DNA of 64,000 nt, from assembly GCF_003383095.1 (NCBI RefSeq), contig NZ_PSYW01000001.1, positions 930,001-994,000 of the forward strand, read 5' to 3'. The translations under genes and the position numbers were made by a program. The number at the start of each line of letters is the position of its first letter. Position 1 is the stretch's first letter. Under the pieces are notes generated by a model. It did no database searches, was not told where the DNA came from, and saw only the letters and a program-made list of their open reading frames with translations. Shown one piece after another: positions 41,969-51,381 of the stretch. Origin of the DNA: Haloferax sp. Atlit-12N. GTDB taxonomy: Archaea > Halobacteriota > Halobacteria > Halobacteriales > Haloferacaceae.

Positions 41969-44728
41969 ATGACTACTCAGGGAATCGTCGGACAGTTCCT
42001 CTCCTTGAAAGAGGAGACCGACGCCGACCTGCTCGCCATGCAGTGCGGCGACTTCTACGAGTTCTTCGCCGACGACGCCGAGACGGTCGGCCGCGAACTC
42101 GACCTCAAGGTCTCCCAGAAGTCCTCGCACGGGTCGTCGTATCCGATGGCGGGCGTGCCGCTGAACGACCTGACGCCGTACCTCAAGGCGCTCGTCGAGC
42201 GCGGCTACCGGGTCGCCGTCGCCGACCAGTACGAGACCGAGTCCGGCGACCTCCGCCGCGAAATCAAGCGCGTCGTCACCCCGGGGACGCTCCTCGAAAC
42301 GTCCCGCGCCGACGCGCAGTTCCTCGCGGCCGTCGTGACCGACGGCGACGGCGTCGGCCTCGCGTTCGCCGACATCACGACCGGCCAGTTCCTCGTCACC
42401 GAGGCCGCAACCGTCGACGACGCCGCGGCCGAACTCTACCGCTTCGCCCCCGTCGAAGTCCTCCCCGGCCCGGACCTGCGGAGCGACGACGAGACGCTCT
42501 CACGGCTGCGCGAGGCCACCGACGCCTCCTTCTCGCTTTTCTCCACCGAGGCGTTCGCGCCGGGTCGCGCCCGCCACGCCGTCCGCGAGCAGTTCGGCGC
42601 GTCAACGGTCGATAGCGTCGGCCTCGACTCCGACCTCGCGACCCGCGCCGCCGGCGGCGTCCTCGCCTACGTCGAGGAGACGGGCGCGGGCGTCCTCCGG
42701 TCGATGACGCGCCTGCAGGTCTACCACCCCTCGGACCTGCTCGAACTCGACGCGACCACCCAGCGCAACCTCGAACTCATCGAGACGATGCACGGCGACC
42801 GCTCGGGGTCGCTGTTCGACACGATAGACCACACCGTCACCTCCCCCGGTGGCCGACTCCTCCGCGAGTGGCTGACCCGGCCGCGACGCGACCGCGACGA
42901 ACTCGCCCGCCGACTCGACGCGGTGCAGTCGCTCGCGTCGGCCGCCCTCGCCCGCGAGCGCGTCCGAGAGGTGCTCGACGGGGCGTACGACCTCGAACGA
43001 CTCGCCTCCCGGTCGGCGTCCGGGAGCGCCGGCGCGTCCGACCTGCTGTCGGTCCGGGACACGCTCTCGGTGCTCCCCGCGCTCGCCGACGCCATCGAGG
43101 GGACCGAACTCGCGGACTCCCCGCTCGCGGAAGTCGTCTCGCGGCCCGACCGAGACGCCGCGGCCGACCTCCGAGCCGACCTCGCCGACGCGCTCGCCGA
43201 GGACCCGCCGAAGACGGTCACGCAGGGCGGCCTGTTCCAGACGGGCTACGACGACGAACTCGACGATCTCATCGAGCGCCACGAGTCGGCGAAGTCGTGG
43301 CTCGACACGCTCGCCGACCGCGAGAAGCGGGACCACGGCCTCTCGCACGTCACCGTCGACCGCAACAAGACCGACGGCTACTACATCCAAGTCGGCAAGT
43401 CGGTCGCCGACCAAGTGCCCGACCACTACCGGCAGATAAAGACGCTCAAGAACTCCAAGCGCTTCGTCACCGAGGAGTTAGAGGAGAAAGAACGCGAGAT
43501 TCTCCGGCTCGAGGAGGCCCGCGGCGACCTCGAATACGAACTGTTCGAGGACCTCCGCGAGCGGGTCGCCCGGCACGCCGAACTCCTGCAGGACGTGGGC
43601 CGAACCATCGCCGAGGTGGACGCGCTGGCGTCGCTTGCGACCCACGCCGCCGGCAACGGGTGGACGCGCCCCGAACTCACCGAGGCCGGAGCGCTCGACA
43701 TCGAGGCCGGTCGCCACCCGGTCGTGGAGACGACGACCGACTTCGTCCCGAACGACCTCCGCATGGACGACGAGCGCGGCTTTCTCATCGTCACCGGGCC
43801 GAACATGTCCGGGAAATCGACGTACATGCGACAGGCGGCGCTCATCACGCTCCTCGCGCAGGTGGGGAGTTTCGTCCCCGCTCGCTCGGCGACCGTCGGC
43901 GTCGTCGACGGCATCTACACCCGCGTCGGCGCGCTGGACGAACTCGCGCAGGGTCGCTCGACGTTCATGGTCGAGATGCAGGAACTCTCGAACATCCTCC
44001 ACTCGGCGACCGAGGACTCGCTCGTCATCCTCGACGAGGTGGGCCGCGGGACCGCGACCTACGACGGCATCTCAATCGCGTGGGCGGCCACCGAGTACCT
44101 CCACAACGAGGTGCGCGCGAAGACGCTGTTCGCCACGCACTACCACGAACTGACGAGCCTCGCGGACCACCTCGACCGCGTCGCCAACGTCCACGTCGCC
44201 GCCGACGAGCGCGACGGCGACGTGACGTTCCTCAGAACCGTCGTCGACGGTCCGACCGACCGGAGCTACGGGATTCACGTCGCCGATTTGGCGGGGGTTC
44301 CGCGCCCGGTGGTCGACCGCGCCGCCGACGTACTGGACCGACTCCGCGAGGAGAAGGCAATCGAGGCGAAGGGGTCCGGAACCTCGGAGCCCGTACAGGC
44401 CGTCTTCGACGTGGGAAGCGGACAGATGAAAGTCGCCGAGGGCAGCGGTTCCGGTGGCTCCGCTGGCGGTTCGGCGGGCACCGGTGCGCCCGCGAACGGC
44501 GCGACTGGCAACGGGTCGGTGGACGCGGCCGCGGCCGTGGAATCGAGTTCCGAGGCGGGCGATGTCGGGACAGAGACCGAGGCCGAGTCCGAACCCGCGC
44601 TGGACCCGGAGACCGAAGCCGTCCTCGACGAACTCCGGGCGACCGACGTGAACGACACGTCGCCGCTGGACCTGATGGCGAAGGTGCAGGCGTGGCAGTC
44701 GAAACTGGACGGCGGTGACGACGAATGA
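41969..44728 (+). CDS. mutS: DNA mismatch repair protein MutS
   Basis: A 919-residue MutS1-type protein. The mismatch-reading motif is Phe29-Tyr30-Glu31 in GDFYEFFADDA. The connector, lever and clamp regions follow. The ATPase has Walker A GPNMSGKST (610-618), Walker B SLVILDEVGRGT and the TATYDG region. After residue ~815 comes a Gly/Ser/Ala/Glu-rich linker of ~65 residues before a short conserved C-terminal helix (LDELRATDVNDTSPLDLMAKVQAW). It overlaps mutL by four bases. Confidence 0.96.
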   Translation: MTTQGIVGQFLSLKEETDADLLAMQCGDFYEFFADDAETVGRELDLKVSQKSSHGSSYPMAGVPLNDLTPYLKALVERGYRVAVADQYETESGDLRREIKRVVTPGTLLETSRADAQFLAAVVTDGDGVGLAFADITTGQFLVTEAATVDDAAAELYRFAPVEVLPGPDLRSDDETLSRLREATDASFSLFSTEAFAPGRARHAVREQFGASTVDSVGLDSDLATRAAGGVLAYVEETGAGVLRSMTRLQVYHPSDLLELDATTQRNLELIETMHGDRSGSLFDTIDHTVTSPGGRLLREWLTRPRRDRDELARRLDAVQSLASAALARERVREVLDGAYDLERLASRSASGSAGASDLLSVRDTLSVLPALADAIEGTELADSPLAEVVSRPDRDAAADLRADLADALAEDPPKTVTQGGLFQTGYDDELDDLIERHESAKSWLDTLADREKRDHGLSHVTVDRNKTDGYYIQVGKSVADQVPDHYRQIKTLKNSKRFVTEELEEKEREILRLEEARGDLEYELFEDLRERVARHAELLQDVGRTIAEVDALASLATHAAGNGWTRPELTEAGALDIEAGRHPVVETTTDFVPNDLRMDDERGFLIVTGPNMSGKSTYMRQAALITLLAQVGSFVPARSATVGVVDGIYTRVGALDELAQGRSTFMVEMQELSNILHSATEDSLVILDEVGRGTATYDGISIAWAATEYLHNEVRAKTLFATHYHELTSLADHLDRVANVHVAADERDGDVTFLRTVVDGPTDRSYGIHVADLAGVPRPVVDRAADVLDRLREEKAIEAKGSGTSEPVQAVFDVGSGQMKVAEGSGSGGSAGGSAGTGAPANGATGNGSVDAAAAVESSSEAGDVGTETEAESEPALDPETEAVLDELRATDVNDTSPLDLMAKVQAWQSKLDGGDDE

Positions 44729-46944
44729 GCGACATCAAACAGCTCGACGAGAAGACCATCCAGCGCATCGCCGCCGGCGAGGTGGTCGAGCGACCGGCCT
44801 CGGTCGTCAAGGAGCTGTTCGAAAACAGCCTCGACGCGGACGCGACGCGCATCTCCGTGGCCGTCGACGCCGGCGGCGTGGAAGGCGTCCGCATCCGCGA
44901 CGACGGCGTCGGCATGAGCGAGGAAGACCTCGAGCTCGCCGTCCGCGAGCACACGACGAGCAAAATCGGCGACATCGAGGACCTCGAAGCCGGCGTCGGC
45001 ACCCTCGGCTTCCGCGGCGAGGCGCTCCACACCATCGGCGCGGTGTCGCGGCTGACCATCCGGTCGAAGCCCCGCGGCGGCGACGTGGGAACCGAGTTGC
45101 AATACGAGGGCGGCGAGGTCGAGTCGATTCGACCCGCCGGCTGTCCCGAGGGGACCGTCGTCGAGGTCGACGACCTGTTCTACAACACGCCCGCCCGCCG
45201 GAAGTTCCTCAAGACGACGGCGACCGAGTTCGACCACGTCAACGCGGTCGTCACGCACTACGCGCTCGCCAACCCGGACGTGGCCGTCTCGCTCGAACAC
45301 GACGACCGCGAGGTGTTCGCCACCGAGGGCCGCGGCGACCTGCAATCGACCGTGCTCTCGGTGTACGGCCGCGAGGTCGCGGAGTCGATGGTTCCCGTAG
45401 ACCACGACGCCCCCAGCGTCTCCGTCTCGGGTCTCGTGAGCCACCCCGAGACGACCCGGAGCACCCGCGACTACCTCTCGACGTTCGTCAACGACCGCTA
45501 CGTCACGGACCGCGTGCTCCGCGAGGCCGTCCTCGACGCCTACGGCGGCCAACTCGACGCCGACCGCTACCCCTTCGCAGTGCTGTTCGTCGAAGTCGCG
45601 CCCGACGCCGTGGACGTGAACGTCCACCCGCGGAAGATGGAGGTCCGCTGGGACGACGAAACCGGCGTCAAGCGCGAGGTGACCGACGCGGTCGAAGACG
45701 CCCTCTTGAGCGACGGCCTCGTCCGGTCGTCGGCCCCGCGAGGCCGGTCGAAAGCCGACGAGGCGGCCATCGAACCCGAGTCACCAGACGGTGACGACGC
45801 GGCACAACTGGACCCTCACGAAATCCGGGAAACGGAGCCGGACGGCGAATCTGGTGACACCAACTCCCCGTCCGTACGGGACGTACAGTCGGCACGGGAA
45901 GCCCGCGAGTCGGGAACTCGGGCGAACCCGGACGCCGCCACCGCCGACGACACCGACCCGGACACCACGCCTGCAACTGAACGCGAGGCGGGCATCGACG
46001 CCGAGAATCCGGTTGGCGACGACGACTCGCCCGGTTCGACCGCCGAGACAACCGCGGACTCGTCCAGCCTGACCGAGACGCCGGCATCGACACCGCCGAC
46101 GCCGCCTCGCGAGTACGACCTCGCGCCAGGGCCGGAGACGACGGAGCAGTCGTCGCTGGCGACCGACGACGGGGGCGAATCGGAGTCTGCCCGGGCCGAG
46201 GCGTCGTCGGCCGAGTCGGAGGCGGACGACAACGGGCCCCGAAGTCGGCCCTCGCGCATCGCCGCGCCGACGACCCAGCGCGACCTCTCGGGAGAAGAGG
46301 CTGACCTCTCGCCCGAGTTCGACTCGCTCCCGTCGATGCGAATCATCGGACAACTCGCGGACACCTACATCGTCGCCGAGACCGGCGAGGGGCTGGTCCT
46401 CGTCGACCAGCACGCCGCCGACGAGCGCGTGAACTACGAGCGCCTGAAGGGCGAAGTCGAAGGCGACACGCCGACGCAGGCGCTGGCCGAACCGGTCGAA
46501 CTCGAACTCACCGCGCGGGAGGCGGCGCTGTTCGAGGAGTACCGCGAGGCGCTGGCACAGGTGGGCTTCCACGCCGGGCGGACCGGCGAGCGGACCGTCT
46601 CGGTGCGGACCGTGCCGGCGGTGTTCGACGCCGCGCTCGACCCCGGTCTGCTCCGCGACGCGCTGACGGCGTTCGTCCGCGAGGAGGCCGACGGCGGCCG
46701 GAAGACCGTCGACGCCGTCGCCGACGAACTGCTGTCTGACCTCGCGTGTTACCCCTCGATTACGGGCAACACGTCGCTCCGAGAGGGCTCCGTGCTCGAC
46801 CTGCTCGCGGCGCTCGACGACTGCGAGAACCCCTACGCCTGCCCCCACGGTCGCCCGGTCATCGTCGAGTTCGACCGCGACGAAATCGCCTCGCGCTTCG
46901 AGCGCGACTACCCCGGCCACGGCGGGCGGCGACGCGAGGAGTAG
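44725..46944 (+). CDS. mutL: DNA mismatch repair protein MutL, endonuclease type
   Basis: A 739-residue MutL. The GHKL ATPase motifs are ELFENSLDADA, RDDGVGM and LGFRGEALHTI. The C-terminal domain carries the nicking-endonuclease motif DQHA(X)2E(X)4E at residues 561-572, plus LACYPSIT and CPHGRPVIVEF, which complete the metal site. Between them lies a disordered linker (about residues 350-530) rich in Ser/Thr/Asp/Pro whose DNA is less GC-biased than the flanking domains. Overlaps mutS. Confidence 0.96.
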   Translation: MSDIKQLDEKTIQRIAAGEVVERPASVVKELFENSLDADATRISVAVDAGGVEGVRIRDDGVGMSEEDLELAVREHTTSKIGDIEDLEAGVGTLGFRGEALHTIGAVSRLTIRSKPRGGDVGTELQYEGGEVESIRPAGCPEGTVVEVDDLFYNTPARRKFLKTTATEFDHVNAVVTHYALANPDVAVSLEHDDREVFATEGRGDLQSTVLSVYGREVAESMVPVDHDAPSVSVSGLVSHPETTRSTRDYLSTFVNDRYVTDRVLREAVLDAYGGQLDADRYPFAVLFVEVAPDAVDVNVHPRKMEVRWDDETGVKREVTDAVEDALLSDGLVRSSAPRGRSKADEAAIEPESPDGDDAAQLDPHEIRETEPDGESGDTNSPSVRDVQSAREARESGTRANPDAATADDTDPDTTPATEREAGIDAENPVGDDDSPGSTAETTADSSSLTETPASTPPTPPREYDLAPGPETTEQSSLATDDGGESESARAEASSAESEADDNGPRSRPSRIAAPTTQRDLSGEEADLSPEFDSLPSMRIIGQLADTYIVAETGEGLVLVDQHAADERVNYERLKGEVEGDTPTQALAEPVELELTAREAALFEEYREALAQVGFHAGRTGERTVSVRTVPAVFDAALDPGLLRDALTAFVREEADGGRKTVDAVADELLSDLACYPSITGNTSLREGSVLDLLAALDDCENPYACPHGRPVIVEFDRDEIASRFERDYPGHGGRRREE

Positions 46945-47054
46945 CCGGCGCGAGTCAGTCGCGTTACCCGCCGCTATCCGCGACCCGACCGCCGATTCTC
47001 GGAACCGATAGCATCGGCGAGGATTCAAGTCGGGGCACCGAGACGGTGGAGGCG

Positions 47055-47357
47055 ATGAACCCGCTGGTCTTTCTGGGCATCTGCTTCGGGCCGCTGGTGC
47101 TCGTCGTCTCGTATCTCTTCACGGCGGCGACGGGTCCGAGCGTGCCGCCGTGGGCCGACGCGGCCGGGCAGGCGATTCGCCTCTACGGGACGGCGGCCGC
47201 CGTGGTCGTCGGCCCGCTGGCACTCCACGCCGACCGACTGGATCTCGCCCGCGAGAGCGACTGGGTTCCCTCGCCCGTCTACTACCTCGTGGCGATTCCG
47301 TTTCTGAGCATCCCAATCGCGTTCATCTACCTCGTCCGGCGGTTGACGGCCACGTGA
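47055..47357 (+). CDS. Small three-helix membrane protein
   Basis: A 100-residue protein with three hydrophobic segments ([40 protein letters not shown] and [19 protein letters not shown]) and a basic end. The ATG at 47055 starts directly at the first helix; longer in-frame versions reach back into mutL and are not believed. No family is recognised. Confidence 0.65.
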   Translation: MNPLVFLGICFGPLVLVVSYLFTAATGPSVPPWADAAGQAIRLYGTAAAVVVGPLALHADRLDLARESDWVPSPVYYLVAIPFLSIPIAFIYLVRRLTAT

Positions 47358-47443
47358 GCAGGCGCAGGGCGACCGAATCGACCGCAGGCGTGTCATTCGA
47401 CGGCAACGCCGGACGTTTATATCGCGCCCGCGAACGGCCGTCC

Positions 47444-48400
47444 ATGACAGCACTCGTGACCTTCGGCGAGACGATGCTTCGGCTGTCGCCGCCGCGTGGC
47501 GAGCGACTCGAGACCGCCCGCGAACTCGAACTGCAGGCGGGCGGCGCGGAGTCGAACGTCGCCGTCGCCGCCACCCGACTCGGCCGAGACGCCGCGTGGT
47601 TCTCGAAGCTCCCGGACTCGCCGCTCGGCCGGCGAATCGTCGGCGAACTCCGGAGCCACGGCGTCGACACCGACGGCGTCGTCTGGGCCGACGACTCCCG
47701 ACAGGGCGTCTACTACCTCGAACACGGGGCGTCGCCGCGCCCGACAAACGTCGTCTACGACCGCGCCGACGCGGCCGTGACGACGCTGGAGACGAGCGAG
47801 ACCGACCTCGACGCCGTCCGCGACGCCGAGGTGTGTTTCACGAGCGGCATCACGCCCGCGCTCTCCGAGACGCTCCGCGAGACCACGGCCGACGTGCTCG
47901 AAGCGGCGCAGGACGCCGGGACGACGACCGCGTTCGACCTGAACTACCGGACGAAGCTCTGGTCGCCCGACGAGGCGGCCGAAGTCTACCGCGACCTGCT
48001 CGGTTCCATCGACCTGCTGTTCGCCGCCGAGCGCGACGCGGCGACCGTTCTCGGGCGCGACGGCGACGCCGAGTCGGTCGCTCGCGGCCTCGCCGAGGAC
48101 TACGACATCGAGACCGTCGTGGTCACCCGCGGCGAGGAGGGGTCGCTCGCCGTCTCCGGCGGAGCGGTGTCCGAACAGGGCGTCTACGAGGCGGAGACCC
48201 GCGACGCCATCGGGACCGGCGACGCTTTCGTCGGCGGCTACCTCGCCAAGCACCTCGACGGCGGGAGCGTGGCCGAGTCGCTGCAGTGGGCGTCGGCGAC
48301 GGCGTCGCTCAAGCGGACCGTCGACGGCGACATCGCGGTCGTCAACCCCGAGGACGTCGAGCGCGTCGTCGCCGACGAGGGAGACGGCATCTCCCGGTAG
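47444..48400 (+). CDS. kdgK: 2-keto-3-deoxygluconate kinase (PfkB family)
   Basis: A 318-residue ribokinase/PfkB sugar kinase. The opening [12 protein letters not shown] and [15 protein letters not shown] bind sugar. The anion hole and catalytic Asp are in [25 protein letters not shown] is characteristic of KDG kinases. It phosphorylates 2-keto-3-deoxygluconate in the semi-phosphorylative Entner-Doudoroff route used by haloarchaea for glucose, which links it to the starch-degrading genes upstream. A TATA-like GTTTATATC lies about 25 bases before the ATG. Confidence 0.9.
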   Translation: MTALVTFGETMLRLSPPRGERLETARELELQAGGAESNVAVAATRLGRDAAWFSKLPDSPLGRRIVGELRSHGVDTDGVVWADDSRQGVYYLEHGASPRPTNVVYDRADAAVTTLETSETDLDAVRDAEVCFTSGITPALSETLRETTADVLEAAQDAGTTTAFDLNYRTKLWSPDEAAEVYRDLLGSIDLLFAAERDAATVLGRDGDAESVARGLAEDYDIETVVVTRGEEGSLAVSGGAVSEQGVYEAETRDAIGTGDAFVGGYLAKHLDGGSVAESLQWASATASLKRTVDGDIAVVNPEDVERVVADEGDGISR

Positions 48401-48451
48401 GGCCGCCGGGCGACCGGCAGGCGTATTTCCGTCCGTCCAGTAGCCGCCGAT

Positions 48452-49096
48452 ATGGAGGTCACGACGACCGGCCGGTTTCGGGTCTATCGCAGTCCGCGCG
48501 ACGGAGACGAACTCCTCTTGCTCGAACTCCCCGAGGAGCGCGTCGACTGGACCGACCCGGCCGTCGAGACCGACGCCGACGACGCCTACTCGCCGACCTA
48601 CGTGCCACGGACCGGCTACGACGGCGACCTCGCAGAGCGCGTCTCGGCGCTCGAACCCGGCAACGAAATCGAGGCGACGCTGACGTGGGACGACGGCGAC
48701 CCGCGCTTTGCGGACGTGTCGGTCCGCGACCGGACCCGCTTCCGGTTCGTCGGTGCCGCCACGGGACTGTTCGAGGCCGCCCGCGAGACGTGGCAGGCGA
48801 CCGGCGACGGCGAAGCCATCGGCTCGCGCGTTACCTACGGCACCGACGGCGACCCGAACGCCGTGCTCTACGTTTTCGCGAAACAGCCCGGCGCGCGCGA
48901 CCTGTTCGACGAGTTCGGCGACGGCGTCGTCCCCGTTGACCCACTTTTAGACCGCCTCGACGACGAGGCCAACGTCACCGACGCGCCCCGCGAGGTGTTC
49001 GTTCTGCGCCCCCTCGACGAGGAGTTCGTCCTCGTCGCCATCGCGCTCGACCGAGACGGGCTGTTCGCGCGAACGATGCGCGACACCTACTGCTGA
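48452..49096 (+). CDS. Conserved haloarchaeal protein of unknown function
   Basis: A 214-residue acidic cytoplasmic protein, probably alpha/beta. It starts EVTTTGRFRVYRSPRDGDELLLLEL and contains DRTRFRFVGAATGLFEAARETWQ and a conserved-looking end (EEFVLVAIALDRDGLFARTMRDTYC). No catalytic motif or membrane segment is visible, and I cannot name a characterised family. It lies 51 bases after kdgK in the same direction, so the two may be cotranscribed. Confidence 0.78.
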   Translation: MEVTTTGRFRVYRSPRDGDELLLLELPEERVDWTDPAVETDADDAYSPTYVPRTGYDGDLAERVSALEPGNEIEATLTWDDGDPRFADVSVRDRTRFRFVGAATGLFEAARETWQATGDGEAIGSRVTYGTDGDPNAVLYVFAKQPGARDLFDEFGDGVVPVDPLLDRLDDEANVTDAPREVFVLRPLDEEFVLVAIALDRDGLFARTMRDTYC

Positions 49097-49146
49097 CGCG
49101 TCTCAGCGGGCCGTTCGCGCCGGCGGTGACGGCGGCTCCGCGCAGC

Positions 49147-49311
49147 TCACTCGTCGGCGTCGCCGTCGATCGGCGCGCGAGAGCCGCATTCAGAACACCG
49201 ATAGACGGCCCGCCAGCCACCGCCGGTGACGTACCGCCGCCGAAACGAGTGTCTCGCACCGCACTCGTCGCAAACCGCCGGCGGTCCGTTCGGGTCGGAC
49301 GGGTCGCGCAT
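49147..49311 (-). CDS. 54-residue double-CxxC zinc-finger protein
   Basis: A short frame read directly from the sequence. The protein starts MRDPSDPNGPPAVCDECGAR, has CDEC near residue 14 and CSEC near residue 40, and ends PIDGDADE. The 22-residue spacing with basic and aromatic residues (SFRRRYVTGGGWRAVYR) fits a zinc ribbon of the small-protein class common in haloarchaea. It converges on the preceding gene. Function unknown; a nucleic-acid or protein-binding role is inferred from the fold. Confidence 0.7.
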   Translation of the reverse strand: MRDPSDPNGPPAVCDECGARHSFRRRYVTGGGWRAVYRCSECGSRAPIDGDADE

Positions 49312-49423
49312 ACGCCGAGTAGTGGTGGAGTGGACTAAATGTCACCGCCGACATTCGTCGCCGACGGGAGAGCGTCCGGTCGAGTCCGAGCAACTCGGCA
49401 GAAAAGCGCGGCGACAGGGCGCG

Positions 49424-49921
49424 TCAGTTCTCTTGGGTCCAGCGCTGGTAGACCGCGGAGCCGCCGAGAGCGGTGAAGACGAGCGTGGCGAGGCCGGGCG
49501 CGCCGACACCCGAGATGACGGGGACGCCGACGACGACGGCTATCATGAGGACGATACCGAGCGCGGCGAGCGCGGCGTAGTACTCGCTCCACGAGAGTTC
49601 GCCCTCCGGGACGACCTCCATGTAGACCGTCACGTCGCCCGCTTCGGCCAGCGAGACGACCTTCGACTCGTCGTCGTAGTTCACGATGTCCAGTTCGGCG
49701 AGTTTGGGGATGTGGGTCTGTTGCAGCGAGACGTAGGCGCTCTGGCGGATGTTCCGCGGCGGCGGCGACTCCCCGGTCTCCGCTTCCGCGATGCGCTCCG
49801 AGAGCTCGCGGAGGGTCAGGTCGCCGTCTTGGAGGAACTCGATGGCCATCCGACGGCGGTCGTTACTCAGTACCTCGTGGATTCGCGTCTCGGAGAGTCC
49901 GGGTTCGGATGTTGTCGCCAT
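49424..49921 (-). CDS. Winged-helix regulator with C-terminal membrane helices (DUF7344-like)
   Basis: A 165-residue protein. Residues ~10-95 (IHEVLSNDRRRMAIEFLQDGDLTLRELSERIAEAE ... AYVSLQQTHIPKLAELDIVNYDD) form a winged-helix domain of the type annotated DUF7344 in haloarchaea. Two membrane helices follow (YAALAALGIVLMIAVVVGVPVI and GLATLVFTALGGSAVY). A membrane-tethered DNA-binding protein is suggested. The region upstream (to 50260) is long and AT-richer. Confidence 0.82.
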   Translation of the reverse strand: MATTSEPGLSETRIHEVLSNDRRRMAIEFLQDGDLTLRELSERIAEAETGESPPPRNIRQSAYVSLQQTHIPKLAELDIVNYDDESKVVSLAEAGDVTVYMEVVPEGELSWSEYYAALAALGIVLMIAVVVGVPVISGVGAPGLATLVFTALGGSAVYQRWTQEN

Positions 49922-50260
49922 ACGAGGATTCGATCGATTTGTGACTGGTCGCTTCTCCTATATCAACAGTTCGCCTCCGGTATCGCCATCCGGAATAACG
50001 AGTATCGGCCGAAAACCAGCCCGTTATCTCCTTCTACCGACCGAATGGCCGATCGGTTTCGACAGTTCATCGGCCAAAAGATACATCAATGACATGTTCT
50101 GCCCCCGATGCGAACCGAAAGGTCGTGGGGTGGAGACACGAGTTTATAGCACGCATCTCCGTGGATTACACAGTCGTCGAGAGGTGACTGCTCGGAACAG
50201 ATGCCACACGGAACGGGCCCGACGAGAAGACTCAACAGGTCGCAGCGACGACATCGGGCG
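49922..50260. other. Intergenic region, no gene recognised
   Basis: A 339-base divergent region between the winged-helix gene and the glutaredoxin-like gene. It is AT-richer than the genes. CGGCCGAAAA, GGCCGATCGG and CGGCCAAAAG occur between about 50003 and 50083 and could be related regulator sites. No frame in it looks like protein. Confidence 0.4.
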
Positions 50261-50521
50261 ATGAGCGACCCCGTCCCCGTCATCATCTACACGCGCACGG
50301 AGTGCCACCTCTGCGACGAGGCGGAGGCGACCGTCCGCGAGGTCGCAGACGAGACGGACGTTCCGGTCGATATCGAGCTCGTGAACGTCGACACCGACGA
50401 GGAACTCCGCGAGCGGTACGGAGAGCGGGTCCCCTACGTCTACGTGGACGACCGACCGGCGTTCAAGTTCCGGGTTGACGCCGACCGACTCAGAGAGAAA
50501 CTGACCGCGGCGCGGGAATGA
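50261..50521 (+). CDS. Glutaredoxin-like small thiol protein
   Basis: An 86-residue thioredoxin-fold protein. VIIYTRTECHLCDEAEATV has the Cys-x-x-Cys active site (CHLC) in the first helix. RVPYVYVDDRPAFKFRVD contains the cis-Pro segment. This matches the glutaredoxin-2/DUF836 group. It probably acts in disulfide or metal handling in the cytoplasm. The ATG at 50261 is preferred over a longer basic leader. Confidence 0.88.
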   Translation: MSDPVPVIIYTRTECHLCDEAEATVREVADETDVPVDIELVNVDTDEELRERYGERVPYVYVDDRPAFKFRVDADRLREKLTAARE

Positions 50522-50650
50522 GTGCCGTCACTCGGGGTCGTCGGTCTCGGCTCGGACGATGTGGACGACACGGACGATGCGGACGACGCCGGTGTCGCGC
50601 GCTTCGAGGGCGGGCGTACGCCTATGGCCTCGGCGCCCCTTTGGATACTC

Positions 50651-51070
50651 ATGGAAGCTGACAGACGACTCCTCCGACAGGCGCGCGAGCGACTCGACGG
50701 GTGGACCTACACGGCCCGCGACCGAGCCTACCGCGAGCTGTTCGCCGGCGACGACGCCGCTGTCACCACCGAGGAGCGGCAGCTTCTCGACGAGGTGGAC
50801 GCGGAACTCGCGGGCGACGGCGGCGACGGGCTCTGGGGGACGGACGAGTACGCCGTCGTCATGGGGCACCCGAAGAATCACCCGATTTCGGTCGTCTGCA
50901 CTCGTCACCCGGAGATTCCGTCGTCGTGGTCGCGGGGCGGTGAGAGCCTGACCGAACCGGAGCGCGAGCAGTTCAACGACCTCCTGTGGGACTACTGCGA
51001 GCGCGTCCGCCGGTACGTCCAAGACGAGGTCAACGAGTTCGTCGGGGTCGCGGGCGTCCCCGAGGAGTAG
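50651..51070 (+). CDS. Conserved haloarchaeal protein of unknown function
   Basis: A 139-residue mostly helical protein starting MEADRRLLRQARERLDGWTY. A central segment (YAVVMGHPKNHPISVVCTRHPEIPSSW) has several His residues that could bind a metal. The end (EREQFNDLLWDYCERVRRYVQDEVNEFV) is amphipathic helix. I cannot name the family. It lies ten bases before the small CxxC protein gene, so they are probably cotranscribed. Confidence 0.75.
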   Translation: MEADRRLLRQARERLDGWTYTARDRAYRELFAGDDAAVTTEERQLLDEVDAELAGDGGDGLWGTDEYAVVMGHPKNHPISVVCTRHPEIPSSWSRGGESLTEPEREQFNDLLWDYCERVRRYVQDEVNEFVGVAGVPEE

Positions 51071-51080
51071 TCAGCGGCCG

Positions 51081-51263
51081 ATGCGCGTCATCCACCCGGC
51101 GGACCACCGGACCTGTTATCGCTGCGGCGAGCGCGCCGACGTGGTCGTCGCCCGCGGCCACGACCTGCGGTACTGCTGCTGGGACTGTTCGTACTCGCTT
51201 CTCGAACACGGCGGCGTCATCGTTGCGGGCGAACTGGGGAAGTCCCGCCCCAGACCCCCGTAA
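51081..51263 (+). CDS. 60-residue zinc-knuckle protein
   Basis: A small protein with CYRC near residue 12 and CCWDC near residue 32, consistent with one zinc ribbon, followed by a short hydrophobic and then basic tail (GGVIVAGELGKSRPRPP). It follows the previous gene by ten bases. Function unknown. Confidence 0.72.
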   Translation: MRVIHPADHRTCYRCGERADVVVARGHDLRYCCWDCSYSLLEHGGVIVAGELGKSRPRPP

Positions 51264-51381
51264 GCCGGGTGACAGACCTTGAGGACCCGGCCATCGCCGC
51301 TCTGGAGTACCGTTCGCCCCGATTCCGACGGCGTGAGAACGAGTCCCGTATTCAAGCCCGCGGAGACCCTAACGGTCGACT

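Noticed and set aside
50522-50650. An N-terminal extension of the 139-residue protein at 50651
   Set aside because: The extension is repetitive Asp/Gly/Val sequence typical of read-through in GC-rich DNA; the helical protein starts cleanly at 50651.
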